Source: Fermentibacter sp964564435
GTDB taxonomy: Bacteria; Fermentibacterota; Fermentibacteria; Fermentibacterales; Fermentibacteraceae
Reading direction: 5' to 3'
Length of the DNA: 23,337 nucleotides
NCBI GenBank assembly: GCA_964564435.1
Contig: CAZMAT010000022.1
Span: 1-23,337 of the forward strand
In this document: piece by piece, positions 14,090-22,571 of the stretch
Layout: each line of letters starts with the position of its first letter
Numbering within the stretch: the first letter of the stretch is position 1
Program-made: the position numbers and the translations under genes
The notes under the pieces: generated by a model
What the model saw: only the letters and a program-made list of their open reading frames with translations
What the model was told of the DNA's origin: nothing
Databases searched by the model: none

Positions 14090-15153
14090 GTACCACATAC
14101 TCACGATCCGTCCTGTGCGTGACCCTCATGCTCCTCATGGCTGGCATGTCGGGTTGTGGAGAGCATCCCTCCGGCCTGCCGGAGCTGGAAGGCTACGACG
14201 GTTTTCTCGAGTTGGGCTGGCAGGCGATCCAGCAGGGGCAGTACCAGGATGCCTTCGACTGGTTCGGACAGGCGATGGAGATAGACGTCGCGAGGCCGGA
14301 CGCATACCTGGGGGCGGGGATCGCCTGCGTCTATCTCGAGAACCACTGGGGTATCGCGGACGATTACTTCCAGACGGCGATCCAGCAGGATCTCGGACAT
14401 TCCGCGATAGTCCGGAACCTGAACCAGGTCCAGGTTCAGGATACCCTCTGGACCGTCTTCGAGTGCGTCGATCCCGATCTCCCGCAGGAGTCGCTCGATG
14501 TCTGGCTCCCTCTGACCGCTGATTCCGGCGACATATGGGTCGGCCAGCAGATCAAGGACTATCTCGAACAGTGCGGTTACGATACCGATCTGGAGTACAG
14601 GTTCCTTCCCGGCCCGGGCGATCCCGTCTCCTGTCTCGATCTCTACAATGCGCAGACCGGCGCCTTCTGCACCTGTGACAGCATCTTCGAAGGGCATGTC
14701 TACGTGGACATCCCGATGGAGCTCGTACAGGCGGGCGGCATCGACTACTACTCATGGATCATGGTCGGCCAGAACGTCGGGTACGACTATGCCTCACTCG
14801 CTGCAGACTCCTCGGCTGGTCAGATCGCGAAGGATGCCCTCGCGGGCTGGACGATGCTTCAGCAGGTAAGAGGGGACGATGGCGATCTCCTCCAGGCGGC
14901 TGCGTGCTCACAGGGCCTGTTGCAGATATCTCCAGAATACCATTTCGGAGAGGGCGACACCCTGCGCGAAGGAGCGTTCGACCTCGATGCCGTCAAGGTC
15001 GCTGGTGGTGGTGCCTCCTATGCCTACATCCATGGCAGATTCATCTATTCCTGGTTCATGTGCAGGCAGGCTGGCTGCGGGCTCGATCTGGACCCTGAAT
15101 CCGAAGGCTTCCTTCTGGATCTGCTTGAAGTTATCTCGGAGATGCAGGACTGA
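14086..15153 (+). CDS. TPR-containing lipoprotein
   Basis: This 355-residue product has a start overlapping the upstream stop (ATGA at 14086-14089), which implies translational coupling. MSTTYSRSVLCVTLMLLMAG then MSGC gives a lipobox at Cys24. Residues ~35-110 hold about two TPR units (LELGWQAIQQGQYQDAFDWF, AYLGAGIACVYLENHWGIAD). The remaining two thirds are acidic and match no family I recognise. Middle gene of the 11627-17359 operon, it is probably a periplasmic scaffold that works with the two secreted proteins encoded on either side. That partnership is inference from operon position. Confidence 0.75.
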   Translation: MSTTYSRSVLCVTLMLLMAGMSGCGEHPSGLPELEGYDGFLELGWQAIQQGQYQDAFDWFGQAMEIDVARPDAYLGAGIACVYLENHWGIADDYFQTAIQQDLGHSAIVRNLNQVQVQDTLWTVFECVDPDLPQESLDVWLPLTADSGDIWVGQQIKDYLEQCGYDTDLEYRFLPGPGDPVSCLDLYNAQTGAFCTCDSIFEGHVYVDIPMELVQAGGIDYYSWIMVGQNVGYDYASLAADSSAGQIAKDALAGWTMLQQVRGDDGDLLQAAACSQGLLQISPEYHFGEGDTLREGAFDLDAVKVAGGGASYAYIHGRFIYSWFMCRQAGCGLDLDPESEGFLLDLLEVISEMQD

Positions 15154-15154
15154 G

Positions 15155-17359
15155 ATGGCAGGAATCAATCAGTACATGCTGCTGGTCATTGCAGGCATCT
15201 CCGTCGCGAAGCCCTCGACCCCACTCCCGCAACTCCCTTCCGGTGGGACGGATGCCAGGCCGGCAGCGGCAACTTCGTTCCACAACCTGTCGGAGATGTG
15301 GATGACTGTCTCCAACGTGGGATTGTACGGGGATCCCTGGGGCAGCTTCACCATGGAATGGCCCGGGGGTGAAGGCTCCACATATCTGTATCTTTCCTCG
15401 ATCTGGGCATCGGCTTACGGCGCGGTTGCACCCGGCGGGGTCCCCGGAGCCTATGTCAGCTCATCCTACACCAGCCTGACAGACTTCGAGTTCTGGCCTA
15501 CCGAGGGATATCCCATGACGAAGCTGACTCCAGGCCCGACCGCGCTCGAAGAGTCGAGCTGGGGAGAGGACGACTGGTACGTCGAGAACGAGAATCCCAT
15601 CGGGGTGAGGACCTTCCAGAGGGCTTACAGCTGGAGCACGCCGGGCTATGACCGGTTCCTGGTCAACGACATAGTAGTGACGCACCAGAGCGCGCACAGC
15701 AATCCAGGAGTGCCTCTGGATGCCTTCTGCTTCTCCCTGATGGCCGATCTGGACGTCGCCTCGGCGGATCCGAGCCCGCAGCCGAACATGGACGACATGG
15801 TCTTCTACGACGGCCACGAGATATGGTGCAACGATCCCGATGCAACCTTCGACTACGAGTTCGATGACGGGTCGAAGGCGAGCGAAGCCGACGACTATAC
15901 CTATCAGCGGAACCCCGACGCCTCCTGGGCGGACCCCCTCGACGACATCTACTACTTCTACAACTACCCTGGCTCTGACGGCATCGTGGATGCGGATGCC
16001 AATTCCGACGGGATCTCGGACCACTTCACGGTGCTGTTCAGGGTTGCGGACGGTGACACGATCTACACCACCGAGCCAGGCACCGGGCTCCGGCTCTTCG
16101 CCGACGGGATGCCGCCCTCCTGCTGGATGCACACAGTTGATGATACCATCTACGCCGTCGTGCCCCGGAACCTGAGCTACATGTGGGACGGAGATGCACA
16201 GGGGTCGTCGACGGACGATTCCGGCGAACCGACCTACTCACCGCCATGCAACGGATTCGCGGGGTGGCGCCTGCTCGATTTCTGGATCAGGAAAGCCGAT
16301 GGCACCATCATCAGGCCGATAGACGTCTTCGGATATCCCATCCCCCTGTCGCACTCCTGGTGGCAATGGCAGTACACACCGGATACTGACCAGATCGGCT
16401 ACGACTACCAGTGGGGCCAGAACCAGGACCTCAGCGGCCTCCACAGCGGGCCGGCCTACCTCGCTGACTGGATCGGCGACCCGAGCGCTCCTGACGCATT
16501 CCAGCCCGACAATCCCGGGCCTTTCCCGATCGTCCAGGACAACCCGCTGGCGCTGGACTACCAGCCCTTCGACTACGTCTTCCTGCTCACGATGGGTCCG
16601 GTCGATCTGGCCGACGGTGACAGCCTGCACATCGTCGGGGGCTTCGTCATCGGCAGGGGGCTCTCGGACCTAAGGCGGCAGGCCGACAACATGCTCGACG
16701 CCTACTACAGAGGCGGGGGCTGGGGAGTGCCCGACATCCCTCCGGTTCCGACACTCTTCTACGAGGCCGGTGACGGCACGGTGGAACTGATCTGGAGCGA
16801 CGATGCCGAGGTCTACGAGCCGTTCGGAGGGTACCGCCTCTACCGATCGGTCTTCAACACGACGGACTGGCAGCCGGTTGCCGATCTAGGAGCAGGCACG
16901 TACTCCTATTCCGATGAAAGCGTGACCAGAGGCTTCCCCTACTACTACGCGCTGTGCGCCTATGACGCCGAAACCGGCGTCGAGAGCCCCAAGGCAAACT
17001 ACAAGCAGGCGCTGGACGGCACGCCCATCCCGGTCGTTCCCGGCTGGGCCTCGGATGCCGGCTGGCAGGAGACGATCTGCGTCGTCCCCAATCCGTACCG
17101 TGGTTCTGCCGGATGGGAACAGAGCTATTCCGACATGATCGCCTTCGCTCATCTGCCGCCGATGTGCGACATCCGCATCTACACGCTCGGGGGAGATCAC
17201 GTGGCGACCCTCCAGCACCGGAGCTTCGGCGGCGACTCGGGCGAGGAGTACTGGGACCTGAAGAACGGCGAGGGGAGGCTGGTCTGTTCCGGGCTCTACG
17301 TCTACGTGGTCCAGACCCCGGACGACCAGGCCGTGGGGAAGTTCGCGATCATCAGATGA
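15155..17359 (+). CDS. Large secreted protein with C-terminal sorting domain
   Basis: The 734-residue product starts at 15155, one base after the previous stop, with AGGA six bases upstream. The open frame extends back to 14879, but that part overlaps the TPR gene and is not needed. MAGINQYMLLVIAGISVA is a short signal peptide. The long middle region is rich in Asp, Tyr and Trp and contains YYFYNYPGSDGIVDADANSD, a Ca2+-loop-like stretch. A fibronectin-III-like segment follows (PPVPTLFYEAGDGTVELIWS … YRLYRSVF … YYYALCAYD). The end (VVPNPYRGSAGWEQ … IRIYTLGGDHVATL … GLYVYVVQTPDDQAVGKF) is a FlgD-like sorting fold. Last gene of the operon. The function is unknown. Confidence 0.8.
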   Translation: MAGINQYMLLVIAGISVAKPSTPLPQLPSGGTDARPAAATSFHNLSEMWMTVSNVGLYGDPWGSFTMEWPGGEGSTYLYLSSIWASAYGAVAPGGVPGAYVSSSYTSLTDFEFWPTEGYPMTKLTPGPTALEESSWGEDDWYVENENPIGVRTFQRAYSWSTPGYDRFLVNDIVVTHQSAHSNPGVPLDAFCFSLMADLDVASADPSPQPNMDDMVFYDGHEIWCNDPDATFDYEFDDGSKASEADDYTYQRNPDASWADPLDDIYYFYNYPGSDGIVDADANSDGISDHFTVLFRVADGDTIYTTEPGTGLRLFADGMPPSCWMHTVDDTIYAVVPRNLSYMWDGDAQGSSTDDSGEPTYSPPCNGFAGWRLLDFWIRKADGTIIRPIDVFGYPIPLSHSWWQWQYTPDTDQIGYDYQWGQNQDLSGLHSGPAYLADWIGDPSAPDAFQPDNPGPFPIVQDNPLALDYQPFDYVFLLTMGPVDLADGDSLHIVGGFVIGRGLSDLRRQADNMLDAYYRGGGWGVPDIPPVPTLFYEAGDGTVELIWSDDAEVYEPFGGYRLYRSVFNTTDWQPVADLGAGTYSYSDESVTRGFPYYYALCAYDAETGVESPKANYKQALDGTPIPVVPGWASDAGWQETICVVPNPYRGSAGWEQSYSDMIAFAHLPPMCDIRIYTLGGDHVATLQHRSFGGDSGEEYWDLKNGEGRLVCSGLYVYVVQTPDDQAVGKFAIIR

Positions 17360-17397
17360 GGCAGGAGCGCTCGTCACCTGCGATCCCGATCCATAGA

Positions 17398-17815
17398 CAC
17401 GACTTGGAACAACGCACGGAGCCAGATCTGGTGCGGTTTGACGACGGCTTGAAGCCCGGCGGGCGAACCAGGGGTTCGGAATCAGGGCTGTTTCATAGAA
17501 CACCGCATCGACTTGGTTATCAACCGAATTGATTGGGAAGCTTACGATGAGGAAAGTCGCTTGGGCACTCTCGCAGTCCGCCATACAGGACACTCGGTAA
17601 GTGGCGGACTGCTGACGTGCCTGCTCATTCCGGCTGAGCCGGAATGAGCGTGGTGCCCCTGCTTCTGGAATCTTGGAACACCCTGATGCCCTATCTGGCC
17701 CATCTAGCGGAGGTTTACGACCTTATCGGGGCGTAGGCGGGAGGACACTTCCCCAATCTGCGGCTTGAGGGCTCCGTCCTGGCCGAGGATGTACATCCCT
17801 GGGCGAGTGGAACAG
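17398..17815 (+). repeat. Dispersed repeat copy C
   Basis: One of the fuller copies. The left edge CACGACTTGGAACAACGC is followed by a region homologous to copy E (CGACTTGGTTATC…GGGAAGCTTACGATGAGGAA). A 136-bp block (17535-17670) identical to copy B contains the 12-bp hairpin. The tail reads LLLESWNTLMPYLAHLAE, VYDLIGA and TAG (17734-17736). The spacer is of the same type as in copy F (…GTCCTGGCCGA.GA.GTACATCCCT). The right end GGCGAGTGGAACAG is one base shorter than in the other copies. Frame-disrupting differences relative to E and the in-frame stops show the whole copy is not an intact gene. Confidence 0.9.
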
Positions 17816-18014
17816 GAGGGGCCGCTGCCTGTCAGAAATTGTTGCTCGGATTCCCTCAGGGCTTGCGGCAGGATCGAGCCTTTCCACTGCCTTGAGCAGC
17901 ATGCGGGCGACCAAGATGAGGTCTGACAGCAGATGTTCGTCAGGTTCAAGGTTGCCCTCGAATTCGGATGCATTCCTTCGCCTGGGTATAGGACTTCTTA
18001 TACCGTATACTCAT
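17816..18014 (-). pseudogene. Possible frameshifted small gene
   Basis: From ATG 18014 the minus strand encodes MSIRYKKSYTQAKECI. Then, after a +1 frame change, it continues in a protein-like stretch: EFEGNLEPDEHLLSDLILVA, RMLLKAVERLDPAASPEGIR, ATISDRQRP, running into the right end of repeat C. The Leu/Glu-rich helical composition suggests a former gene truncated by the repeat. No family is recognised and no good ribosome-binding site is seen. On the plus strand this interval shows nothing else. Confidence 0.3.
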
Positions 18015-18117
18015 CCGGGAAGGCGGAAACGATGAAGCTGCCTGAGCCTGGCGTAAAGCGCCCCTCAGGCCGTCCATGAACCGGGGCCGCTTCGCTGGGA
18101 TCGGAGGGAGGGTTCGT

Positions 18118-18945
18118 ATGAGGGCTGCGCTCGCTTTGCTCCCGTCTGCCGCCAACGCTTTTGCCTTTGGCATATCCTGCTGGGTCGAGGGCACGTGGGA
18201 GGCTCCCTATGCCGCCCAGATACTCGATCTCGAGGTGACTCAGTACTGGGTCGTCGACACCCTCGCCTTCTCTGGCGGGACCGACGGGCTGATCCACCTT
18301 GCCGATTCCGACGGCGGAGGAAGCCTCGGCTCGCTCCCCGCGCCCGCCGGGGTGATCCCCACGGGGCTCGCCTGGTTCCAGGGCGACTTCTACGTCTGCA
18401 GGCAGGGCGACCCATTGATCTACAGGTCCGACGGATCCGGGGGATGGCTGACTTTCTCGAACCCGGCGGGAACATCCGGGGGCACACTGGAGTGCTTCGA
18501 TTCCTTCGGCGACCAGCTCTGGGAGTCGGAGTACGATGGCGGGCAGACGAGGCTCTTCGTGTTCGACTCGGACGGGACGGGGGCTGTGACCATCGATCTC
18601 CCGGACCTCCCGGGACAGGTGACGGGCCTCGCCGTCTACCCTCTCTGCGTCGACCAGGCTTCGGATCCCTTCGGCGGTGTCATCGCCTGCTGCGGAGACT
18701 CGCCCTACTTCTACACCTACTACGTATCCGGGACGACGGCCTATCCAGAGCCGTCTGGACCCACACCATTCCCGTTCCCAGTCGCGCAAACCACGGGATT
18801 GGCATGCTCCGGGATGCCTGACGGGCAGTTCTTCTGGAGCTATCTGGGAACCGACGGGGTCTATCACGTCAGTGAGATATGGTTCGACGTCAACGGGCTG
18901 GCGCCGGAGACCTGGGGAGGGATCAAGGCGGGCACCGGAGAATAG
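18118..18945 (+). CDS. Secreted propeller-like protein of unknown function
   Basis: This is a 275-residue exported protein. The start at 18118 is chosen because GGAGGGAGG lies six bases upstream and the product begins with a signal peptide (MRAALALLPSAANAFAFG); an in-frame ATG at 18076 has no ribosome-binding site. Repeating units such as WVVDTLAFSGGTDGLIHLAD, GLAWFQGDFYVCRQGDPLIY and FDSFGDQLWESEYDGGQTRL have the alternating 'glaw.gd.lyv.d' pattern of propeller blades. There is no lipobox and no C-terminal sorting domain. It stands alone between repeats C and D. The function and ligand are unknown. Confidence 0.7.
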   Translation: MRAALALLPSAANAFAFGISCWVEGTWEAPYAAQILDLEVTQYWVVDTLAFSGGTDGLIHLADSDGGGSLGSLPAPAGVIPTGLAWFQGDFYVCRQGDPLIYRSDGSGGWLTFSNPAGTSGGTLECFDSFGDQLWESEYDGGQTRLFVFDSDGTGAVTIDLPDLPGQVTGLAVYPLCVDQASDPFGGVIACCGDSPYFYTYYVSGTTAYPEPSGPTPFPFPVAQTTGLACSGMPDGQFFWSYLGTDGVYHVSEIWFDVNGLAPETWGGIKAGTGE

Positions 18946-19061
18946 CGAGCAGAGACTTCCGTTGTGCAGTACTGACCTCGTTCGCCCCCCTTGCAGGTGG
19001 GGAATCCCGAAGCTGTCCCGGAGTCGAGCAGGGCCGGCTAGGTTTGTTGCCGTCCGCACCG

Positions 19062-19079
19062 ATCATGCGGTTGCATGAT
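19062..19079. repeat. Hairpin ATCATGC-GGTT-GCATGAT
   Basis: A perfect 7-bp stem with a 4-base loop lies 26 bases before copy D, near the place where the other copies carry their hairpin, but with unrelated sequence. It is about 115 bases after the preceding stop codon and has no T-tract, so an intrinsic terminator is not indicated. Confidence 0.35.
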
Positions 19080-19104
19080 TCTTCGAACTATCTAGCTGAT
19101 GGTG

Positions 19105-19279
19105 AGCACGCCTGGTGCCCCTGCTTCTGGAATCTTGGAACACCCTGATGCCCTATCTGGCCCATCTGGCCGAGGTCCATGACATTATGGGGGCGTAGGC
19201 GGGGAGAGCTGAATCTGCCCTCATACACCAAACAGTCTGATCTGGTCGGTGAAGTACATCCCAGGGGCGAGTGGAACAG
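19105..19279 (+). repeat. Dispersed repeat copy D (5'-truncated)
   Basis: It begins at the GCCTGGTGCCCCTGCTTCTGG part and lacks the standard hairpin. The tail reads LLLESWNTLMPYLAHLAE, then VHDIMGA and TAG (19196-19198); this copy has the most amino-acid changes (Y to H, L to I, I to M). After a unique spacer, the right end GGGGCGAGTGGAACAG lies 25 bases from the stop codon of the minus-strand propeller gene. The 18946-19104 interval upstream shows only the hairpin at 19062. Confidence 0.85.
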
Positions 19280-19304
19280 GTAGTAGCGGCAACTTCACTT
19301 CCGT

Positions 19305-20846
19305 CTATCGGAGCAGAACCACACGACAGGTTGCCGTAGAACCCCCGCACTCGAGCCTGATCAGATACACACCCGGAGGACAGGCTTCCCCGTGATCCGC
19401 ACAGCCATCCCATGAGAGCGAATGCATGCCCGTAGTCCCGGGCTCATCGATGAGTGTGACCACTCGCCTTCCCGAGAGGTCATAAACGCCAATCTCAGCC
19501 TGGGAAGGCGTATCCAGGCAGTATTCGAACTCTGTCGACCAAGAGAACGGATTTGGTTCAGGATTCGACACGAACACGTCCCCGGATGAGGGAGATGGCT
19601 GTTCAGGGAGCCCAAGCTCAGGTGCCAGCAGGATCAGCCACATGTCTGAACCGCCCTCACCGAAGGAACCTGTCTGACCTCCCAGGATGAACCCGCCATC
19701 AATGGTCTGCCGGACCTCCCGACACATGTCTATGCTTCCGCCTCCGAATGAAGTCTGCCAGGTAAGTGTTCCATCAGCGGCCGTCCTGATCAACCAGAAG
19801 TCGTATGCCCCCGAACCGATCGTGTCCGTGTAGCCTGAGACGGCATAGCCGCCTCCATAGGCACGCCGTACGCAGTAGGCGACGTCCTGTCCTGCCCCCC
19901 CGTAGCTCTTGCTCCACTCCAGATCACCGCTGCTGTTCAGCTTGAGCAGCCAGGCGTCATACCCTCCGGCTCCGAGGGATGTGGTATGACCAGCGACGGC
20001 ATATCCCAGGTCGGCGGTTTCGACGATCGACCAGGCCCAGTCGTCCTGGGAACCGCCATAGACCTTGCTCCATAGCATCGAGCCCGACTGATCGGTTCTG
20101 ACTATCCAGAAATCCCTACCGCCAGCTCCAAGAGACTGCGTGAAGCCAGTCAGGACATAGCCGCCACCTGTTGTCGGCTGTACAGAATAGGCTTCCTCGC
20201 TATCTCCACCGCCGTACATCCGGCTCCAAAGCTCATTCCCGTCGAGATCGGTTCGGGCAAGCCAGAAGTCATAGGAGCTCGAGGAGGTGTTGTAGCCTTG
20301 TCCGGCCATGATGTAGCCATCACTCAGGCAGACGATGGAACACGCACCGTCTCCGTCGTAAGTTTGCTGCCATTGCAGATTGCCGTCCTTGTCTACAGCG
20401 ACCAGCCAAGCCTTCCTGCCCCCGAAAGATTCGGTCATGCCGGAGACGACGAAGCCGCTGTCCGCAGTCTGCGCAACCGAGTAGCCTATATCGAGCGCGG
20501 AGCCACCATAGGTCTTCTCCCAGAGCAGGCTACCATCTGGATCGGTCCTGATAAGGTAGAGGTCGAAGTTCGCACTCGAGGGAGGGACCGTGTAGCCGGC
20601 AGCAATGAAGCCGCCATCTGAAGTCTGGCAGATGGACTGGCAGGACTCGTTGGTCGTTCCACCGAAAGTCTGAGACCAGACGGAATCCGGAGCAGCCCAG
20701 GGCAGTTCTGAGCTTGCCACTCCCCCAAGAAGAAGAGAACATGCAATGCACACCAGCTTGGCCAGGCCATAAGGATGAAACCATGCAGTGGTTTCGTGAG
20801 TGGGACCGTCAAAGCCCTGTAAACAGATCGGAACAGAGAAGCGCAT
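19305..20846 (-). CDS. Secreted seven-repeat propeller protein with C-terminal sorting domain
   Basis: The product has 513 residues from ATG 20846, chosen because GGGGGTGG precedes it; the in-frame ATG at 20876 lies inside the conserved leader. The N-terminus is odd: about 25 polar residues come before the hydrophobic signal core LAKLVCIACSLLLGGVASS. Next come seven units of ~50 residues with the pattern W…tfGG…D…s…t.DGGfi..G.T.s.g.g.yD.wliktd..G…W, for example LEWSKSYGGAGQDVAYCVRR. These are typical of secreted propellers in FCB bacteria. The end (FVSNPEPNPFSWSTEFEYCL … IGVYDLSGRRVVTL … PPGVYLIRLECGG) is a FlgD-like sorting fold. It stands alone between repeats D and E, on the opposite strand to its neighbours. 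Confidence 0.85.
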   Translation of the reverse strand: MRFSVPICLQGFDGPTHETTAWFHPYGLAKLVCIACSLLLGGVASSELPWAAPDSVWSQTFGGTTNESCQSICQTSDGGFIAAGYTVPPSSANFDLYLIRTDPDGSLLWEKTYGGSALDIGYSVAQTADSGFVVSGMTESFGGRKAWLVAVDKDGNLQWQQTYDGDGACSIVCLSDGYIMAGQGYNTSSSSYDFWLARTDLDGNELWSRMYGGGDSEEAYSVQPTTGGGYVLTGFTQSLGAGGRDFWIVRTDQSGSMLWSKVYGGSQDDWAWSIVETADLGYAVAGHTTSLGAGGYDAWLLKLNSSGDLEWSKSYGGAGQDVAYCVRRAYGGGYAVSGYTDTIGSGAYDFWLIRTAADGTLTWQTSFGGGSIDMCREVRQTIDGGFILGGQTGSFGEGGSDMWLILLAPELGLPEQPSPSSGDVFVSNPEPNPFSWSTEFEYCLDTPSQAEIGVYDLSGRRVVTLIDEPGTTGMHSLSWDGCADHGEACPPGVYLIRLECGGSTATCRVVLLR

Positions 20847-20893
20847 TCCGACCACCCCCAAGCAGATGTGCAACAATCCCGGGTGGATGTCAA
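20847..20893 (-). promoter_or_regulatory. Conserved promoter/leader block (paralogous to 2136-2182)
   Basis: On the minus strand TTGACA (20893-20888) is followed by TCCACCCGGGATTGTTG, CACATCT and GGGGGTGG before the start codon. The match to the leader of the gene at 2135 is close, although the coding sequences downstream are unrelated apart from the common protein architecture. A consensus -35 is present; the -10 is unclear. Confidence 0.55.
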
Positions 20894-20920
20894 ACGCAGT
20901 CAGAGGATAGAGCTACATGG

Positions 20921-21342
20921 CACGACTTCGAAAAACGCGAAGAGCCCGACCCGGTGAGGTTCGATGGCTGCCATAAGCATCGAAGGCGAACCTGGGGGTA
21001 GGAATCGGCGTCGTTTCTTGAAACACTACAACGACTTGGTTATCGACCGCATCGACGGGAAACTTACGATGAGGAAGTTCACTCCGGGCCCTCTCGCGGC
21101 TTGCCGTTCAGGTTATTCTGGATGGTGGCAAACCGCTGCCGGGCCTGCTGATTTCCGCTCCTGCGGAAATCAGCGTGGTGCCCCTCGTTCTGGAAACTTG
21201 GAACACTCTGATGCCTTACTTAGCTCATCTGGCTGAGGTCTATGACCTTATCGGCGCGTAGCTGAGATGGGGACTATCGGCCGTTGGGCTCCGGAAGCCC
21301 TGTCCCAGCCGGGGAAGTACATCCCTTGGGCGAGTGGAACAG
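20921..21342 (+). repeat. Dispersed repeat copy E
   Basis: This is a fuller copy. The left part reads in one frame as HDFEKREEPDPVRFDG, and in another as RRRFLKHYNDLVIDRIDGKL. The tail frame is open from about 21076: LSRLAVQVILDGGKPLPGLL, then ISAPAEISVVPLVLE, TWNTLMPYLAHLAE and VYDLIGA, ending in TAG 21259-21261. The hairpin is GCTGATTTCCGC-TCCT-GCGGAAATCAGC. The right end GGGCGAGTGGAACAG continues into the extension shared with copy F. The similarity to copy A runs leftward through the leader of the adjacent minus-strand gene. Confidence 0.9.
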
Positions 21343-21493
21343 GAGACGATATGAGTGAGGCGTTCCGAATACGACGTATTTCGAACGCGAGGTGAGATTC
21401 CCTATTAAACCAATTACGTACATACCCCGATCGAGTTCGAGAATCTATACTATCAGCGGCAGGAGGTTCCAGCCATGATGGTTAGCAACATTA
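21343..21493 (+). promoter_or_regulatory. Repeat-linked leader extension (E), with palindrome and two start sites
   Basis: About 150 bases that are over 90% identical to 22961-23111. They contain a near-palindrome TTCCGAATACG-A-CGTATTTCGAA, an A/T-rich TATACTAT (a -10-like sequence), and AGGAGG eight bases before ATG at 21475. The frame from that ATG closes after 12 codons (MMVSNIKRPSGN). It looks like a promoter and translation start region whose original gene is gone. The RCC1 gene downstream has its own ribosome-binding site. Confidence 0.55.
21351..21395 (+). CDS. Possible 14-residue leader peptide (copy E)
   Basis: AGGAG lies five bases before ATG, and the peptide is MSEAFRIRRISNAR followed by TGA. 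The counterpart in copy F differs at a single residue. Four of the fourteen codons are Arg (CGA, CGA, CGT, AGG), and the frame spans the near-palindrome. It may be a regulatory leader peptide. Translation is unproven. Confidence 0.3.
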   Translation: MSEAFRIRRISNAR

Positions 21494-21520
21494 AGAGACC
21501 CTCAGGAAACTAGTCGTGCT

Positions 21521-21563
21521 TTAGGAGGGGATTCAAGCAAGCCTCTATTGAGCTAGAATCCTC
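21521..21563 (+). other. Stem-loop GGAGGGGATTC … GAATCCTCTCT
   Basis: An ~11-bp stem (with G-U pairs) encloses about 18 bases, upstream of the RCC1 gene. A different stem built around the same GATTC…GAATCCTC core occurs at the corresponding place after copy F (23135-23192). It may be a structured leader element; there is no T-tract. Confidence 0.35.
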
Positions 21564-21605
21564 TCTCTACTTGCTCTTCGTGGGGCATTTACGAAAGGAC
21601 AGTCG

Positions 21606-22526
21606 ATGGCGCGAAATATCACGACTTATGTCCTGACAGCTTCATTCGGATTGTCTTTTCTTCTCGGATGCGCTCACGATCAAGCTGGCTACTCGGTCGT
21701 AGCCTGGGGAAATAACGACCACGGGCAGTGCGACGTCCCCGAGCCCAACTCAGGTTTCGTCGCTATCGCTGCATCCTCTGATATCAGCGCCGGGATCCGC
21801 ACCGATAGCTCGATAGTCGTCTGGGGGGGCGATGTAACTGGGCTGATCGTTGATGTTCCCGAACCCAACGCCGGATTCCTTGATATCGCTATAGGTAACG
21901 ATCACATGCTGGGTTTGAGAGCGGATGGATCAATAGCAGCGTGGGGTTATAACTACAACGGGCAGTGCGATGTACCTGAGCCGAATTCCAACTTCATCGC
22001 CATCGCTGCCGGGGGGGGGATCAGCGCAGGGCTGAAGGAGGATGGACGAATCGTGCTGTGGGGACACATCGACTCGATATTGAGAAACGACTTCTTTGAT
22101 CTATGTGGGGATTACACGGCGATCTCGGTTCGAGCCCTTCATCTGTTGTGCCTGACCTCTGAAGGTTTGGTTGTCGATATCAACGGCTTTGTCCCCACTG
22201 CTGAGCCGGGACCCACATCTATCACCGACTTTACACGAATAGCGGCCGGCGCTTTCCACAGCCTCGGTCTTACAGAGGATGGATCGGTTGTTGCATGGGG
22301 ATTGAACACTTTGGATCAACTCGAATTGCCCAGGTTCGACGAACGGGTCATAGCAATCTCGGCAGGCGATTATCACAACCTCTGTTTGATGGAAGATGGT
22401 TCTATCATAACCTGGGGTAGGAGCGAATACTTCGACGGCTATCCAGTACCGGAGCCGAATAGAGGGTATTTGGCTATTGCAGCAGGCAGCAGTCATAACC
22501 TCGCCCTGAGGCGCACCGATCGGTGA
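21606..22526 (+). CDS. RCC1-repeat (regulator of chromosome condensation-like) lipoprotein
   Basis: The 306-residue product has AAGGAC a few bases upstream of the start. MARNITTYVLTASFGLSFLL then GC gives a lipobox at Cys22. About seven repeats follow the RCC1 form 'vvaWG.n..GQcdvPep…f.aIAaG..h.lgL..DGsi', for example SVVAWGNNDHGQCDVPEPNS and RIVLWGHIDS, so a seven-bladed propeller is expected. The PEPN motif recurs between blades. There is no C-terminal sorting domain; anchoring is by lipid. Codon third positions look less GC-rich than in the 15155-17359 gene, which hints at a separate origin. It lies alone between repeats E and F. Bacterial RCC1 proteins usually act in binding; the partner is unknown. 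Confidence 0.85.
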   Translation: MARNITTYVLTASFGLSFLLGCAHDQAGYSVVAWGNNDHGQCDVPEPNSGFVAIAASSDISAGIRTDSSIVVWGGDVTGLIVDVPEPNAGFLDIAIGNDHMLGLRADGSIAAWGYNYNGQCDVPEPNSNFIAIAAGGGISAGLKEDGRIVLWGHIDSILRNDFFDLCGDYTAISVRALHLLCLTSEGLVVDINGFVPTAEPGPTSITDFTRIAAGAFHSLGLTEDGSVVAWGLNTLDQLELPRFDERVIAISAGDYHNLCLMEDGSIITWGRSEYFDGYPVPEPNRGYLAIAAGSSHNLALRRTDR

Positions 22527-22542
22527 ACGCCTTGGTTCACCG
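22521..22542 (+). other. Perfect 8-bp hairpin overlapping the RCC1-protein stop codon
   Basis: CGGTGAAC-GCCTTG-GTTCACCG; the TGA stop of the lipoprotein gene lies in the 5' arm. No T-tract follows. It may act in mRNA 3'-end stability or Rho-dependent termination. Confidence 0.4.
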
Positions 22543-22571
22543 GGCTGGCACAGAGCGGCCATTCCGAGGCT

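Noticed and set aside
14879..15154. N-terminal extension of the large secreted protein's frame
   Set aside because: It overlaps the TPR lipoprotein gene; a good start with ribosome-binding site and signal peptide exists at 15155.
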